From Wuchereria bancrofti (Eukaryota; Nematoda; Chromadorea; Rhabditida; Onchocercidae), in the NCBI GenBank assembly GCA_005281725.1, contig SSBO01000012.1, positions 2,462,194-2,526,193 on the forward strand: a stretch of 64,000 nucleotides of DNA. The letters run 5' to 3'. A program made the translations under genes and the position numbers. Below the pieces are notes generated by a model. That model worked only from the letters and a program-made list of their open reading frames with translations. It made no database searches and was not told the DNA's origin. How positions within the stretch are numbered: position 1 is the stretch's first letter; every line of letters starts with the position of its first letter. This document shows, one piece after another, positions 1 through 13,400 of this stretch.

Positions 1-327
1 ATTCTTATTTACTACTGAATGCTATCATCACTATCACCTCCCATTATTCGTACCATGTTGGAAAGAATTATATTAAAAATTATTTTTTCTACGTCGAAAG
101 AACGACCATTATAATCAAATTCCCTGACACCTTTGCAATCGTCTAAAAGTTAACCAACAGATAAAACGGGGAAACTTGTGACAAATGAAAAGTTTAGCAC
201 TCATTGAAGTAACCTGTATTTGCTGACCTAGAAAGTTATGCTAGAAGGTTAATGGAAAGTCAGTTTTCACAGTAAGAAAATTTGGTAAGAAAAAAAACAA
301 AAACACCGGAAAAGTCAGAAACATAGT

Positions 328-2187
328 TTACAAATAATGCTTTTCAACTAGTTCAGGAAAAACCTGAACTGAATCCACTATTTGCTTTGGGTGACAGCGG
401 ATTGTTTGCGACCTCCTGAATACGACCTCCGGACGTTTTTTGTGTTCCAAGCTCTGCTTTTGCAAAATTTTCTGCAAATGGGACATATTACTAAGACGAA
501 ATTGAACATCTAATAGCAATAAATTTCATAATATGAAATTCTAACCTTTGTAGACAGTCCATGGTGAACCAATTGTCAATGATTCCTTGGAAATGATTGA
601 TTTTGTAGATACACCGGTAAGCAATAAATCCGCAGAAAAGAGTGATCCTTCACTGCAATCACTTTTATGGGTATCAGCAGCAACCAGCAATGAATGTTTT
701 GCAGTGTTAACTGCTTCCTTGTCAAAATTTTTAATTGTAACACGATCGTCAGTAGTATTCGGCTGTGAATAAAATAGATCTTTTAAACCGGGACTAGCAT
801 AGAGCTTAGTTTGCTTTTGTTGTTCTTCGAACGACTGATTGATCATCGCAACCTGAAAATTCGGAGCCAGTAGGGGGTGCGCATTTAAAAACTCTAGACT
901 GCACGAAACAAAAAAGTACTTCGTTACACACATATAAAGAACGGACGTACTTCAAGATCGTCCGCATCTGGTGGATTACTTCCAGCATCACAGAGATACA
1001 TGTTAGAAGATTTTGTCAAACTCGAACCAGCAGATACACGTCCAGAATCTGCATTGGGACTTTGACAGGTCATTAGTGGACTCGATAAATTACGTTCTAA
1101 TTTAAGGTGCAGTTCCTGCAAAACAGTAACGCCAAATTAAGAAATTAAGAGACAACTTTGAAACTTCGAAACAAATTACTTCTAGGTTTTAAAATTACAC
1201 GCACTTTTGATTCAAAATCATCGTAAGAGGTCGGCAAGTTGTCCAAAACATGAGCAAATTCGGCATCTTCAACATCACCATTATAGGTGGTGTCCCACTT
1301 GTCTACAGATTGATCTTGTAAGCCTGAAATACCAATTTCCGTTGGTCCCAACTTGGACAACAGACTGCAATGCAGTGCAAGAAAAAAGACGGTACGAACG
1401 AGGTACAGCATACCACTGAAATCATGCAAGGTCATTTTTGATTTGTTTCATCAGTAGAGAAGACGCTATTATGTCTTAGCCAAATTACGGCAAATCACAT
1501 CCACAACAGCACTAAGTGGAAGGAACGATTTGATAGTTTACATGGAAGCGATATTAGTTTACATGGAAGCGATATCACCAAAGTGTTGTTCAAACACAAA
1601 ACATCCTTTTAACTATGAAGCACATGGGCACCTTATAATAGTGGAGATCAGAAAAAACAAAACCAAATCAATTTGGACTCAATAAATAAAGTATAATCCA
1701 TTTACTACTACCACTTTCAATGTAAACGTAAAAATTTCTTTATTAGTTCAAAAGAACATCTAAACAAACTAACCGTATGTATTAGTAATAGTTGCTTCAA
1801 TAAAGCGTTTGGCGGCTTTCCTGACATCTTCAAGATCTGGTGCGCAAATATCGTCGTTTGGGAGCTGCAGCTTTTCGATATTTTGGCTGGTACGAGGTGG
1901 AAATTTTTGCCCAAAGCTTGTAGCAGGCAGCTGCTTCCCAACATCGCCAGAAGGAAGCTGCTGCCCGGTTGACGCGAAGTCTTTCTCATCACTCCTTCCA
2001 AATAATCACAAGGTTAAATGTGTTGAAGGGAATTCTGAACTACATATGGTTAGAATGAAAACTTGAATGGGAATAAGTGATCCGGGTAAGTATAAACAAA
2101 GACAAAACTTTGCGAAAAAAAAACCAACCTTCCATGTTCATCGGTGAAAAACCCATCTCTTTGAGCGAACGAACCATAGTCACTCAT
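328..2187 (-). CDS. Unrecognised protein of about 352 residues, six coding exons
   Basis: Exons (minus strand, 5' to 3'): 2129-2187, 1774-1994, 1199-1323, 951-1115, 546-852, 328-509. All splice phases agree and give one open frame of 353 codons. The start ATG at 2187 lies about 50 bases after an unpaired acceptor (GGTTCAG), which suggests trans-splicing. The protein begins MSDYGSFAQRDGFF, has no signal peptide or membrane segment, and is rich in Ser, Asp, Glu and Gln. Parts near residues 75-95 and 115-165 (for example DLEDVRKAAKRF and ELHLKLERN) look helical; the rest looks disordered. I do not recognise the family and assign no function. The third exon's donor is ambiguous (exon end 1199 or 1205). 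An apparent signal peptide in an open frame starting at 1435 is intron sequence: the acceptor at 1324-1325 matches the upstream phase, the ATG at 1435 does not. Confidence 0.65.
1534..1575. repeat. 21-bp perfect tandem duplication
   Basis: The unit TAGTTTACATGGAAGCGATAT occurs at 1534-1554 and again at 1555-1575 without a mismatch. It lies inside an intron of the 328-2187 gene and looks like recent replication slippage. Confidence 0.85.
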
Positions 2188-5100
2188 GCTCGCTCCTCTT
2201 CGCGAAACCCCGCATATAGCCGTGCAAGACGGTTTGCGACCTGAACCATTACACCAAATTATCGTTATCAGTTATAGATAAAATTCGTCAGCACAGAGTC
2301 AATAATGCCCTTACTGTTACCAACACTAGTATTAGTGCACTATTCATATGCATAGTATATGTCATTTACGTCATCAGATTCGAGTAGCTAAGCACACACA
2401 AATCAAGACATTACCGCTCGACAGACAAAAACGAAGCGCAATGAATGATGGAAGTTGCTTGAACCGCCAACTTATTTAACCGCTCCCAAAAGAACTGTAA
2501 AAATTTGAATAACTCCACCAAAAGACTGCGAGGAAGGCACACATACTCACACAAACGCTGATCACACTTCTTCTCCAACCGCGGAACCCTTCTAGGGACA
2601 TTGGGGGACGTCGAGGTACCAAATGATGACATGACTCATGCCAGACAGTCAGAGTAAAGGTGAACGAGGAATGAAAGCGAATGGTAGACAGGAAAGGAAC
2701 GGAAGAATTGTACTGACAATGGGAAAACTTCAATATTCATAGCGTCTCAGATGAGACAGTGTTGCATACAATCACTTCGGGACTCCATACGGTTAGCGCG
2801 TGTAATCTGGGAGGTCAACTGGTAGAAAAAGGTCATGAGAAAGAGTTTAAATAACTTTAAACACTATTTCGGGTTTTACGTGAAGCAAGCGATACTCAAA
2901 AGCATGTCATTTGAACGCAAAGAATGATGTGACATTCGAAACAAAAAGTTTTCTCTAGGATTTTATCTTTGAATTTGTGTTCGCATTTAGGCTAAGATTC
3001 GAAATTGGGCTCTACCTTGGACTTCTTATATACGCGGTTAAGGTTAGGACTGTGCGTAGGGTTAGAATGTCTCAAGCGTAATTGCATAAATTTGAACAGG
3101 AAGCTTTAAACTTAGTTCACATTTTTCATCATGAAACTAATCCTTACTTTAATTTTAAGTTCAAGTTGGTGGAATAATTTCCCAAAAATCTTTTTTTCAT
3201 ATTTTTGGAGTGCTTCAGACCGCATGGCAGCATCAAGACTGGCTTAAAATTTTTGATTGGGAAATATTCTCCAATAATGTTGCAGTATTTTTTAGTCAAG
3301 GGCAGGAATTGTTTTCATAAATTCAAGACGTGAAAAATTTACCTGGATTGTGTTATACATCATTTGTTTTTACGACTGTTTCTGGAGACTTCCTCTGTCG
3401 TTAAATTATAAATTGGTTTAAACTGAAATTATTCTACATGATTATTCGTTTAACAGTATCTGGACAAAACAAAAAAACTCCAAATATTTCAAGCTATATG
3501 CCCTAGGTTTGAGCTCCCAACGTTCACTGTCGCAAATATGCTAACGACTGCAATTGTTAAGTAGGACATAAATTGCAGCCAGTTGATTGTGCAGATATTT
3601 TCGGCTTTGAAAAACAGCTTCAAGTTCAATCCTTTAATCTTTGCAGTTCTACTTTTCGTTCTATGCATTTTTTTAGTTCTTCGTAATTTCACAAGCGAGA
3701 TTGAAAAATAAACACGAAATGATGGAGTTGAGTAGGATAGATATTAAAATTTCTCTCCGTCCTTCAAAAAAGCGACTTTTTCAGCAAAATCCTTTTGTCT
3801 CATGTTAAATTGTTCCATAGTGACCAGAAATTATATATGTTAGCATGACATTACTAGCTGGTAATACCTTAATATAATGACGGTCACATGAAGATATGAT
3901 GATAGTATGACGATGAAGAAATCCTGATAGCATGATGATGAAAAAATGATGATTATGTAAAAAATTATGTTGTGAAATGATTGTGAAACTATTACATTAG
4001 TGTGGTGGTTAACAAGGTTATAAATTTCTCACCGTCTTAATTTTTGGATAAACTACTCCTTTCTTAAGTATGTTGGACTTATTCTCTGAATTTATTTCTC
4101 GATCCAAAGCTTTCCTAAGGTGACTGATTCGTCGCTGCTTTTTATTGAGATGAAATGAGTTTTATTAGAATTTTTTATGCATATGGTTTTAGGGATTTTT
4201 TTGTTTTACTTTTGCTTATAATTTTGAGATTTGTTTTTTTTCTTTTTTTTTTTGTTATTATTGTCTTTTATAGTTTTTATATATGGATCTTTCTATATGC
4301 AGAGTGTGTCCGGTTTGCTTTACTTTTTATTTTTGTTTGCTTTGAGGATGGCTGGTTTAATTGTTTTTAGTTTATAAAGGAATATCTCGGTATGCTTCAA
4401 AATAGTTATCGCTTTTTTTACTTACTTTGTAAATATTAACTTTATGAGATCAAGTCAGGTCACCACCGAGGATTCGTTGTCATCACATAATTGCAAGACT
4501 CAAAAAAAAAAAAAAGTTGGGAGTTTTTGTTGTTAGTTTTTCCAGTTGCGTCTTGTAAAGGTAAAAAGTGATTACCTAACGGAATTTGTCCACATAGACG
4601 TTTTCTATTAATCAACTTCTTTCAGTTACACATTTCCGATTTTTTGTTGTCCTTGAACTTTTGATAAATAAAGCTCATTCTAAATTTTTTTTCGAAGTGG
4701 TAGGTATTCCTTCTCGGGTTAGAGAAATGGACGTTTGTGGTAGCGAAAGCAGAACTGGAATATGGACGGGGAATAAAGGAATAAAACGGAATGATACGAA
4801 TAATAAGCTGATTACTCCTCTATATTTTCTTGCTTGCATAAAATTGAGTTGTGATGATGCATAGGCAAATATTGGAGCTGCTGGTGATAATTTTTGGCAA
4901 ATGAAGGAAGAGGAGTGAATAATATGTCCGAAAGATGATATTAAATTATGAATGAAAGGATATGAGAAGGTGCCACTGAGCTCATTCGTATTTCACTGCC
5001 TTGTGTAGTAGCATTCCTTGGAAAGACAGGCATCTCATTTGCTCTCTTCTTGTACTTTATTTCTCCATGTACTATTACTGCTCTCGAAAGCTAACGTGAG

Positions 5101-5510
5101 ATATATGGAGATGATACCTTTTGCGAAAGTTGAGATGGAATGTTTTTGTAGCAACATGAGGGACAAGTTATAGGTATTTTAAGTGACGAAAAAGCGTCGA
5201 ATGCATGATGGAATCATTTGAGAAAGAGTTAGATATGGTTAGTTGAAGGCAATTTTTATTTCGCAACCTTATTGGAGCTCTTCCCAGCTTCACTCACACT
5301 TCCAGTTAGGCATCAGATTTGTTTACCCATGAATATGTAATTTTATCAGCATGTCTGCTGTTTGCTCGGGATTTGATTTTGGCAGTGTGTCATCCCATTT
5401 CTCAATTGCATTCTATTTAGGAATAAATTCGAGGATAACTAAATGTAGGAATATTTTATTGTACAATTCACCCCTTTTCCTTGTTCTTTAAGACGCGTTT
5501 TTCTTCTTCC
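2188..5510. other. Gene-poor interval upstream of two divergent genes
   Basis: This is the shared 5' flank of the minus-strand gene ending at 2187 and the plus-strand gene starting at 5525. Short open frames here (for example 2411-2632 and 4661-4864) lack splice partners and a convincing amino-acid composition. The only notable content is the T-rich block near 4150-4440, listed separately. Confidence 0.5.
4141..4440 (+). other. T/G-rich block, possible nuclear mitochondrial insertion (NUMT)
   Basis: This stretch is strongly T- and G-rich with little C on the plus strand, the strand bias typical of chromadorean nematode mitochondrial coding strands. A 71-codon open frame at 4155-4370 encodes almost only Phe, Leu, Ile, Val and Tyr, like a piece of a mitochondrial membrane subunit. 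It is followed by a sequence (TTTTTAGTTTATAA near 4365) resembling the start of a nematode mitochondrial tRNA. I could not match it to a specific mitochondrial gene, so simple T-rich low complexity is an equally good explanation. Confidence 0.22.
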
Positions 5511-5524
5511 AGGTGATTTTTCGG

Positions 5525-8500
5525 ATGCAATGTGTTGATAGACGAATATTGCTTATAGTGGCTCCAGTATTGTTTTGGAACTCAGTAAATGCAAGACGAA
5601 TTTTTGCAATAGATTCAGAATGTACAAGCTGCTCCTACTACACGGCTCACATTTGCATATCACCCTTTCTATACAGCGAGCATCTGGTTAACAGCATTGA
5701 AAAGCAGATATCTTCCAGGTTTTTTTCTTAAACCTTCGTCTTTTAATTGAACTCTACTTTCACCATATAATATTCCTCATCATTCTTTTAATAAGTTTCT
5801 CGATAATAAGAAAACAAATATGTAAATGTATGGTTGCATATAAATTTTTTTCTTTTCTATTTATTATCTACACACAATGTTGGAATTTTTATTATCAGTA
5901 TCAGTACATATATCTATACATACAAGACTGGAAAGAAAGATGGTTCACTCATGCATATTTTCTGAACAGCGTCATGTATTCATGCTAATGTGTCTCGGCT
6001 CAATTTAACTTCAGATTTTTGCCTGTATAGGTATGTTAGGATTGAATTTATAGATTTGATTTCAGATTTGAACCATGTTTAAATGGGAGCCAGCGAGAGG
6101 CTGAGCGTCCTTCGCGGTCGACAGAAATTATGGGAAAAAGGTGATTTGAATAAATGAAATTATATGAACGTTGATTGAGAGTTCATTGATTCTAAGGCAC
6201 CACTCCTTTTCTCAGTGTTAAAAAAGAGAAGATGGGAATCATTTGTTTTTGTTTCTCGAAACGTAACGCTGCTAGAAAAGGCGTATGCAGTGGATTAAAT
6301 GATGGACCTATTTGTAGAGGAACGATGATTGTGGCGATGGTGGAATGCAGTTCGAGACAAAACTGGAGCGAACTTGCAGATATGGCGAGTGCGAAATGGG
6401 CAGACAAATTATCGTGTCATTTTGATGCGCTGATTGTTCTTTTCCATCAGTGGAAGCTTATTCCAGTTTTATCTGTTCGTCGCAATACCAGTACCCTATG
6501 GCATCAGCTGCAATTGCGATCTTACCAGGTCATAGTTCTGACGGCTCTCGTCGCAGATCATCTGTGATTACGTGCAAGAAATTACGTTATACCATTCTGG
6601 CATCCCACAATCTGTTAGATACACTTTTGATTGAAGCGTCCAGCTGAATAGATCCTGTAAATGGTGACAAAACGATGATAAAAATTGAAATCTATAAATA
6701 GCCGTTTGATTAGTACTGTTCTTTAATAAGTTCTCAGTAAGCAATAAGAAATCTTCGTTTACCTACAAGCAGATTCTAAAAAAGGACTGGACTACGTTAA
6801 TTTAGAAATATGTTCGTGCAGCTGAAGGTTCGGTACAAGTTATAGCGTTACCAGCTTATATATATATGCTAATGAATATGAAGTTAAATTTTGTTGATAA
6901 GGAAGTGTCGTACGAAATGAATGGTTTAATTAGAAGTCATGCAGATGTTTTTTGATATCACCAGGTGCTCAGAAAGGAACGTTTCAGGGTACTGACTCTT
7001 TTTGGCGGTAGTGCGGGAAAAGGACAGGGAAAGAAAGGAGAATCTCATGATTTTCTTATTTGATTGGGATTTAGACATACGTTTGGCCAAAATTATTCCT
7101 ACATTCCGGTAGCGATAGCAGCAGGAGGTGACATAACATTCGACGGAATGTTGATGGTTAGCATATTTTAAGTTTCAGCAGCAGTACAATTGCTCCCCCG
7201 TTTAATGCACAGTTGTATAATTGAAACATATAAAAGCTAAGTTATTCAAATTACCCTTTGACTTGAAAGCGTATCACAGAAGTGCTTAACCTTCGCACTA
7301 TACTGCTGTTGTTGCCATGGCAACAACAGCTCCTCCAGCTTTATTACTACTACTGCTACTGCTACTACTACTACTACTACTACTACTGCTACTAATACTA
7401 ATACTACTACTACTACTATTACTACTACTACTACTACTACTACTACTAGTAATAATAATAAAGAAAATAATAAGTGATAATAATATTACTATTAATGTTA
7501 ATATTACTACCTACATTACTATTATAATACCAGTCATTATCATTAATATAACTTCTTACATTATTGTCTTTCTAGTATAGTGGTTTGTTGACTTGATTTA
7601 GAAACATTAGGTCTATTGTGAAGTAATCTTTCGCATGCCTTGTTTTTGTTTCGTTTTTCTTAATTGTTAAGGTACAGAACTAGCCATGGCATTTCCGACT
7701 TAATATGTACTGACAGAAGTTCGTGTGCAACTCGAGGAACAATCAGTGGGTCTATCCATCATTTCGTCATGGTTTCATTTGCTGTGGCGAGTTATAAAAT
7801 ACGCTGCACTCGCTGAAAATACACTACATATAAAATACACTATATTCAAGAACGAAATTAAATTTCCGACTTCACACTTCATTTAAATGAGATTGTACAA
7901 AAACATGTTGTATATGATTCATTACTGAAGATTCGGTGCAACCCAAGACGGAAGCAATCAAACATTGATCTTTACTGCTCAAATGTGACCAGTCATGAAA
8001 TGGAAGCTACAGCAGTTGCAGGCAATTTCTAGGTATTTGTCTCACTACAATCTAATCTGCGATTGCATTTTGAACTTTTTAGAATGGAAGCAGATATTAG
8101 ATAGAACTGCTGAAGATTAACTTCTGATAACATATTTACTCATAAAAGATTTAAAGAAAATTTAATGATATTTTTGAAGGTAATATTGGAAGCAGATGAC
8201 TTATTTCTAGATGACACTGTTCTATGCTGTTTTTACCGCACGGTTTCCACAGTGCCCAGAAACTCTTAACGTTGTCATTGATATATTATGTCATAATTCA
8301 CCATTAGTCTTCCTCTCACTAGTGGCAATCTGTCAGGAATCCTGTCCTGGTGATTCTAAAAAGACTGTTTGCTGTTGCATTTTTGCTGCAAAAGCTGCGA
8401 TTGTTGACATTTGGATGGAAAAGTATTTGGGGGATAAAAACATTTCATCCATCCTGCGCGTCTGCGTGATGTTGTGCTATTTGCACGGGGCAAGTTTGTT

Positions 8501-10469
8501 GAAAATTTATCTATGCATTAGAAATCAACGGTATATCAGATAATTTTTAGTGGTAATTTAAAAGAAGAGTAAACTGGTTATGGGTTTTTCAATACACCGG
8601 TAGAAATATGATAGGTAAGGAGAGAGTGCGGAATCAATGAAAAAGTTTGAAAAGGCAAGGCGAAGAAGGGCCTCGCAGGGAAGAGTGAAAATAAATAGGG
8701 CCTGAGTTGTCTCTTCTGTTGTTACTTTTCCAACAAACTTGTTTAGGGTGTGCCACTGAAAATCATTTATTGACAGAATATATTTATTCGATATGATTCA
8801 CTACCGACATTTTGAAAACAGATTAGTTGTCACGTTAATTTTAAGTGTTGTGGCAGAATACTTTTCGTCAGCCAGTGTTAGAATTTAAAATATTTTGTGA
8901 ATTTTGATGTCTTTTATGTGTCAAGCTTACAGATTTTTGTTTTCCCTCCATAGCATTAAGGTACTTGAATGATGAAGGATAATAGTTTGAGAAGAATGCT
9001 GCGGATAAAACTATGGCGTAAAACAGAAATGGATTTTCACTTTCTAATGCTTACATGTTTCTGTAGGTTCTAATATTGAAGTCTTGGGATTTATTTGACT
9101 AATTGAATTTGAGCAGCTCTTTCAAGATGCTGCCTGAATGTGCTAGATAGCCTACTGAGAATGATAAGGAAAGAACAAAAAGCACCAAGAGGAGTAAAAC
9201 GAGCTTTCACTTCTGTTAGATAATGAATAAAAATCAAATTCAGATAAGAGATTATTTGAAAAGTAACTAAAAGAAGGTTTGTGGAGTCTCCTGAAAGGAA
9301 TTGCCTTCTTAACGTCTGTGAGATACACGATTTTCTTACTAGCCAAGTACGGCGTCAGTTGACTTAGTGGTATAAAATTATAGTTATAAAGGAATAGAAA
9401 TGTTAACTGCATGGACTTCGATGTTTGATCGCAAAATATGGCAGTATGAGGAATATCAGAACTTATTTTAGCTCAGAGGGAAATACGGAAGTGGGGAAGC
9501 GGAACAGCTAGTGGATGAATTATTAAGTGTAATGGATGTGAGGGCAAGACAATCAACAGTTTCTACTATGGGAGAAGAATCGAAGGACCGTGAACACGTA
9601 CCTAACTGGGCCTTTGTTGTCATTATCGTATCAATCTTGCTCTCTGCTATCGCCTTTTACATTGGCACCTGCATCAACAAGAAGACATCTTGGAGGTAAA
9701 ACGTACTTATTTCAATTGCTTCTTTGTCCCCAAATACTTTTGTAATATTAAACCAGGAATCAAGTGGTACCTGTCATTGGTTGTTTCATAATTTCTTGAT
9801 GTTCACTCATAACCATCACACCATCATCCTGATGACCAACATTCCCGTCATTATTTGTTTGCCGTCAGATTTCAAAGTTAGGTACAGCAGATGATTATTT
9901 CCTTATGTGGCTAACACCTATGTGCCCTTCGGTTATTTAGAAATTTTCTTTTTCTTATCCCAACCAGTACTTCTGATATTTCAAAGATGGGATTTCTACA
10001 TCTTCTACAAGATATTGCGTTTAATCATCTTGTACAAAATCCATTTCAGACCTTGTAAAAAAAGTACTGTAACAATGTCTTAGCAAAATTTATGGGTGGT
10101 AAAACTAATGCATATAGTGTTGATGAAAAATTGGCTATTTGCACTATCTTCTTTCTATTAGAACGATATATAGCCGAGAGAAATGATGTGACAGATTAAT
10201 CTTATAGTGAAAGTGGTATTGAGCTAAATTGTGAAATTATCCTCATTTCTTAATCTTTATCTGACAGTGGAAATCAATTGCTTGTAAACTAACTTATAAA
10301 CTGTGGGAGGTTGAATTTTATGGCAGTGTAAGATTGCATCCTGAAGTGCTTGTGCTTGAAAAGTGATTGTTTTTATTGCAGGCCATTCAATAATGGAAAG
10401 CCAAAAACAACTGGAAAGCGACGACTGTGGGGTGCTGGATTTTCTGGTGGTATATGGGGTGTATCTTGA
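5525..10469 (+). CDS. Unrecognised single-pass type I membrane protein, about 274 residues
   Basis: Proposed exons: 5525-5718, 6066-6140, 6451-6528, 7075-7156, 7931-8014, 9472-9695, 10382-10469; phases fit throughout and give 275 codons. The ATG is 12 bases after an acceptor (TTCTTCCAG at 5504-5512), as expected for spliced-leader addition. The protein begins with a signal peptide (core ILLIVAPVLFWNSVNA) and has an ectodomain with cysteines (CTSCSYY, CNCDLT, IRCNP) and N-glycosylation sequons (NGS, NYS, NVT). One membrane span follows (WAFVVIIVSILLSAIAFYIG, coded near 9608-9667), then a short basic tail rich in Lys, Arg and Gly. The first exon and the last two are well supported. Exon 5 is least certain: it could start at 7892 and its donor (GTTGCA) is weak. 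I do not recognise a family. Confidence 0.55.
7340..7450 (+). repeat. Imperfect TAC/CTA trinucleotide microsatellite
   Basis: About 110 bases of TAC/CTA repeats with a few TGC and TAA interruptions, continuing into an AAT/ATT-rich tail to about 7560. It lies in an intron of the membrane-protein gene. The leucine-only reading frame across it is an artefact of the repeat. Confidence 0.9.
8211..8541 (+). other. Unassigned cysteine-rich open frame inside an intron
   Basis: A 110-codon open frame starts directly after a splice-acceptor-like sequence (TTATTTCTAG at 8201-8210) and could be closed by a donor near 8530 (CAACG|GTATAT). It encodes a Cys-, Val- and Leu-rich peptide with no motif I recognise. 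Its phases (0 in, 2 out) do not fit between the fifth and sixth exons of the surrounding membrane-protein gene (0 in, 0 out). It may be an alternative exon, an exon needing a further partner, or chance. Confidence 0.2.
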
Positions 10470-13400
10470 ACTATTGCCGAAAGGTTGTACATATTTTCGC
10501 AAGTGCTGTCACTAGCTTTCAATACGAAGGGACTATGTCGTGAAATGGACTTGGAAGGAACACAAAACTCGAGACATCACCGAGAGTCAAGAAGATGTGA
10601 GCTGCATTCAAAGCATTCAGTTAATGGATCAGCTTGCTCACTTTATTGTCTCATTCTCTATTCACATTATTGATCCTTATACGTAATTTTATTGCCTTAT
10701 TTCTCACAAACGGCCTTATGGGTTGGTTAAGTTATATTTGTCTAAACACTGAATTAATCTCAACAAATATAAGAGTTGAAGTACTGGTGAGGTTCAGGTA
10801 TCTGGAAGTCCATTAGCTTGATCATTTGACTGAAATTCTCTAGCAAAAATCTGGCGCTAAAAGCGAAAAGCCGACTGGAAGGGAAACATCCTTAAGACTA
10901 AACTGATTGCTTGGGAATCGATATTTTTGATTTCAGATTTTCATTTTTGATATCTCCGCACACTTCTTAACACGTCACCAATACTTAGAGATCAATGATG
11001 TTTGTTGGACACACAGTACTGAGTTACTATCCAACTTGAGAATATTCCCAAGAGATGTAGCTTGAATACAGCAATTACTTGCTGAGTTGCATAAATTTAA
11101 TGACGACAAATGTTCCCATTCTCTGAGGATGGAATCGTTGGTTATTTTTTAAAATTGGAAAATTTTAGTGCAGTTCATCAAGCAGGTACCAAAGTAAAGA
11201 TTACTTCATAAAAAATAGTACAAAGAGCCACTGAACTAATTGAAGATGGCTCATTGCATTCCAAAGATGTATCAATATAACTCCAATGTATCATCATTCT
11301 CAGTAAGACTCGCTAAGCATAGCTCCAAGACAATGAAACAGCCTTTACTTACAGATGAAATTTGACAATGAAAATAGGTGTTTCGGGTACTTCTTGTTAT
11401 GTACTGCTGAACTTATGGTATGTAGTATGATGTAATAATAAAAAGTCCAGAGAAGAATTCACCACTTTGATGGTCGGCCGAAGTGCGGGAAGAGCATCTT
11501 ATCCCATTTCTTGATCAAGCCTCAGAAGTGAAGTGTTGCATCGAAGAATTGATTGTTTAGACATGTTCTCATTACTGTTGTAAAGTGTGGTATTAAGCCT
11601 CCCAAGGTAACTAATTCAAACTTTCAATTTGAAGATGTATTGACTCATTAAGTTTTACTATGAAATATATCAGCGCAGCCATTCAGTGCACCGCATTTCG
11701 TAGCGTTGTAACTGTTCACCGAAAAAATACATATTTCTGGTATAAGCTGACTTCAGAAAAAGCGTGTGATGGCTGTCGAGGCGTCTACTTACATCCATTT
11801 TGGTCTGCTGATATTTCCATGACTTTTCCGGTTAGAATGTAGTGGTAACCTAGTTGCTGTATGTTTTACTGTGTTCTTATTCCACCCAGCCATTTCTAAC
11901 CTTCATGAAATACCGGGTCAGATTTTAATGGGTGGAAGGAAGATAAATGTATAAAGTGCTCCCAATAAGGAATTCATATATATTTAGTCACCAGCGACAA
12001 CAATGCGTAAACAAGCTGGATCAAACAGAGTTGGTAACGATAAGCTCAAGCTTAGATGACCATGAAGTTAAATCAACATAAATGCTTCTATAGAGCGGTT
12101 ACGTGGAGCATCTCTCAAGCATTCTGCTCATTCTTTAATACACCGCATATAGGTAAAACGTCCAGAAATGCGATATCGAGATGTGGGATCAAAAAGTATT
12201 TATACATACACTAATCTGAATCACACATCTACAGAAAATTGATATGGATTTGATTGTACTGTTAAAGGTTTAATGAATGCAGTGGCCAAATCTCACTGAG
12301 GATATTGTTGTGTCGGAATGTGACAAATCTTTAGTTTCACATGACGGAACAATAAAGGGATCGCTCCATTTAATTTAATGAGGTGCGAATTCAGTCAACT
12401 TTCAATTTTACTAAGTCTGGAATCCGCAGATTCTGACGCAATTGCAAAATGCTCCAGTTAATGGTGGTTAGGACGTATTCACTCCACATTTGTAGTAGGG
12501 CAAACTAGTTTGGTTAGAAGCTTGATTCCCGTAGCTAACAGAGACGATGAAAGGGATGAATGGAGACAGAAGAGGAAGAGTAGGTAAGTATAATGTTTGT
12601 TTTGTTACCCATTTCTCATGTGATAACGTGTTAATGATAATGGTAAGGCCAACACAAATACCCAAATCCTGATTTTAGTAATGACAAAATAGCACTGGGA
12701 GAAGTAACCAGTGCTGTGATTCTGTGTCGTTGGCTAGCATCGTGGGTGGTCTTGTGCAGCAACCCACCATATTGCCAATAAATCGTTGTGACCATGGGAG
12801 TAGAGTAAGTGAAGGTTGGATACGACGGCCTTCTTCCATCGTGTCCCTTCTTTGGCGTGGAAGTGGTGTGTTTGAGCAGGTGTACTACTGGGATGACAGT
12901 TTGATCGTGTTGATTTCGTTATTTTGAGTTGAAATTAACTGGTTGACTTAGAAAGTTACCGAATATTTGGAATGGTTATATAATGTGCATTGGTCGGGAG
13001 GGACAAATATCACCACATAGGATAGATAAATACACAGTAGAAAATCCGATATGATAAATGCATCTCGTTCAAATAGAAAGCAATTAAGTATTTGAAAAAC
13101 AGATCATTAGTAGGATTTCCACTTTGACCTTTCTTTTCTGATAACTTGTCTGATAAGTTATGTTAGTTAATAAACAAGCTTACTGTGCAAAACAAAATAT
13201 ATAGATTCTAATTCAGTTTAAATATCATTAGTCTATCTGACATGTTCTGACTTGGTGCAAATTCGAGAAAAGTTTAGTCTTTGTGGTAAAGCAAGATGAC
13301 GATCACACCTGCATTTTAGCTTTGCTTCTCCGTGTTCTGACGATCTGTTGCAACTGTTCCGACATAAGCCACTATACTCATCCCACTAAAAACTCTTCAT

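Noticed and set aside
1145..1435. Apparent secreted protein starting at 1435 on the minus strand
   Set aside because: Its coding exon really begins at 1323: the acceptor there fits the phase of the upstream exon, and the hydrophobic stretch before it is intron.
6232..6567. Plus-strand open frame of 111 codons
   Set aside because: Overlaps the third exon of the membrane-protein gene in another frame; no splice borders of its own.
7317..7580. Plus-strand poly-leucine/isoleucine open frame
   Set aside because: Produced by a TAC/CTA trinucleotide repeat.
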